Positions 5,644-5,934 of a stretch of DNA of 5,934 bases are shown one piece after another. The notes beneath the pieces were generated by a model that saw only the letters and a list, made by a program, of their open reading frames with translations, ran no database searches and was not told the DNA's origin. Source of the DNA: Desulfobacterales bacterium (lineage in GTDB: Bacteria; Desulfobacterota; Desulfobacteria; Desulfobacterales; 4be13); NCBI GenBank assembly GCA_029934695.1, contig JAOZLU010000010.1, forward strand, positions 27,509 to 33,442, given 5' to 3'. Within the stretch, counting starts at the first letter, position 1. Each line of letters opens with the position of its first letter. A program made the translations under genes and the position numbers.

Positions 5644-5667
5644 CAGGTTAAAACTTGAACAAACCTG
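5644..5667. repeat. Short inverted repeat CAGGTT / AACCTG
   Basis: CAGGTT (5644-5649) pairs with AACCTG (5662-5667) over 6 bp with a 12-base loop. It is the right-hand end of the chain of inverted repeats and overlaps a possible plus-strand promoter. Confidence 0.3.
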
Positions 5668-5683
5668 TAACACCGACTATATA
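5655..5683 (+). promoter_or_regulatory. Possible sigma-70-type promoter reading right
   Basis: TTGAAC (5655-5660) and TATATA (5678-5683) are separated by exactly 17 bases; each matches the consensus at four of six positions. It would transcribe the unassigned stretch to the right, divergent from the nuclease-like gene. No convincing gene follows within the window. Confidence 0.25.
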
Positions 5684-5846
5684 AAACAGACGAATAAATC
5701 AATGGGGTGAAGGGAGTATTCAGAGGTGGGAAAATCCTACTTTTCAGTGAAATATGTTTGTATTCCCTGATGACCAAGTTTTTATTATACAGGAAATCAT
5801 AGATTTTTCTGATGGTTATATCTTGGATGAATGATAAATCACGTTG

Positions 5847-5934
5847 GAACCGGCAATAAATTGCCGGGCTCCCTACGGGACAAAAATCAGTTCAGAACCG
5901 GCAATGAATTGCCGGGCTATTCTCAGTTGTCCCT
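5847..5934. repeat. Tandem REP-like palindromic repeat, cut by the window edge
   Basis: A 24-base unit occurs at 5847-5870 and 5895-5918, identical except for one base in the loop (A at 5858, G at 5906). Each unit has arms CCGGCAAT and ATTGCCGG around a 2-base loop (5850-5867 and 5898-5915) followed by GCT. After the first comes a second small palindrome, TCCCTACGGGA (5870-5880), then CAAAAA. The second unit is followed by an extra ATTCTCAGTTG and then TCCCT at the very end, which suggests the same second palindrome continues outside the window. This is a composite intergenic repeat of the REP/BIME kind. Confidence 0.8.

Larger units (their letters stand above)
5316..5846. other. Long gene-poor intergenic region upstream of the nuclease-like gene
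   Basis: No convincing coding region is seen on either strand over about 530 bases. The part from 5369 to 5667 is crowded with inverted repeats, listed individually. From 5684 to 5846 there is only a weak imperfect pairing (5711-5719 with 5760-5768), a minus-strand TATAAT at 5784-5789 without a -35 partner, and a 26-codon ORF lacking a ribosome binding site. Confidence 0.6.

Noticed and set aside
5847..5918. A possible two-repeat CRISPR (24-base repeats, 24-base spacer)
   Set aside because: The unit is an almost complete palindrome, there are only two copies, the spacer itself carries a palindrome that seems to recur after the second unit, and no cas genes are present.

Overview
The window looks bacterial: there are short Shine-Dalgarno-led genes, small intergenic gaps, a GNAT enzyme, and many short palindromic repeats between genes. 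GC content appears moderate by eye. The palindromes and the mix of genes would suit a large, repeat-rich environmental genome, for example a Desulfobacterales-type deltaproteobacterium. That placement is a weak inference, because no rRNA, tRNA or phylogenetic marker gene is present. No CRISPR array, IS transposase or tRNA was found.

Layout. (1) Positions 2-109 hold the last 35 codons of an unidentified gene on the + strand. (2) 133-1956 (+) encodes a 607-residue P-loop ATPase of the archaeal-type ATPase_2/DUF234 group, with a winged-helix region and a C-terminal PD-(D/E)XK-like nuclease module. (3) A 43-codon ORF with a strong ribosome binding site (1943-2074, +) overlaps the ATPase end and runs through a 24-bp hairpin (1985-2054). 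(4) 2136-3494 (+) encodes an exported, C-terminally anchored Ntn-hydrolase-like protein of the C45/acyltransferase kind. (5) A palindromic element with a duplicated left arm (3505-3556) sits just before the ribosome binding site of a GNAT acetyltransferase (3577-4056, +). (6) A convergent gap (4057-4235) holds a few inverted repeats. (7) 4236-5315 (-) encodes a 359-residue protein whose C-terminal third resembles the nuclease domain of Card1/DUF1887 proteins, with Arg where the motif lysine is expected. (8) 5316-5934 has no convincing gene but contains an unusual run of inverted repeats and ends in a tandem REP-like repeat cut off by the window edge.

How the parts relate. The partial gene, the ATPase-nuclease and the 43-codon ORF are spaced like one transcription unit. 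The C45-like gene and the GNAT gene may form a second unit, with the palindrome between them. The nuclease-like gene stands alone, converges on the GNAT gene, and has a strong ribosome binding site preceded by the hairpin-rich region. The most interesting points are the two unrelated proteins with restriction-endonuclease-like cores, the small ORF merged with a hairpin, and the chain of inverted repeats upstream of the solitary nuclease-like gene. No established defence system can be named from the sequence alone.
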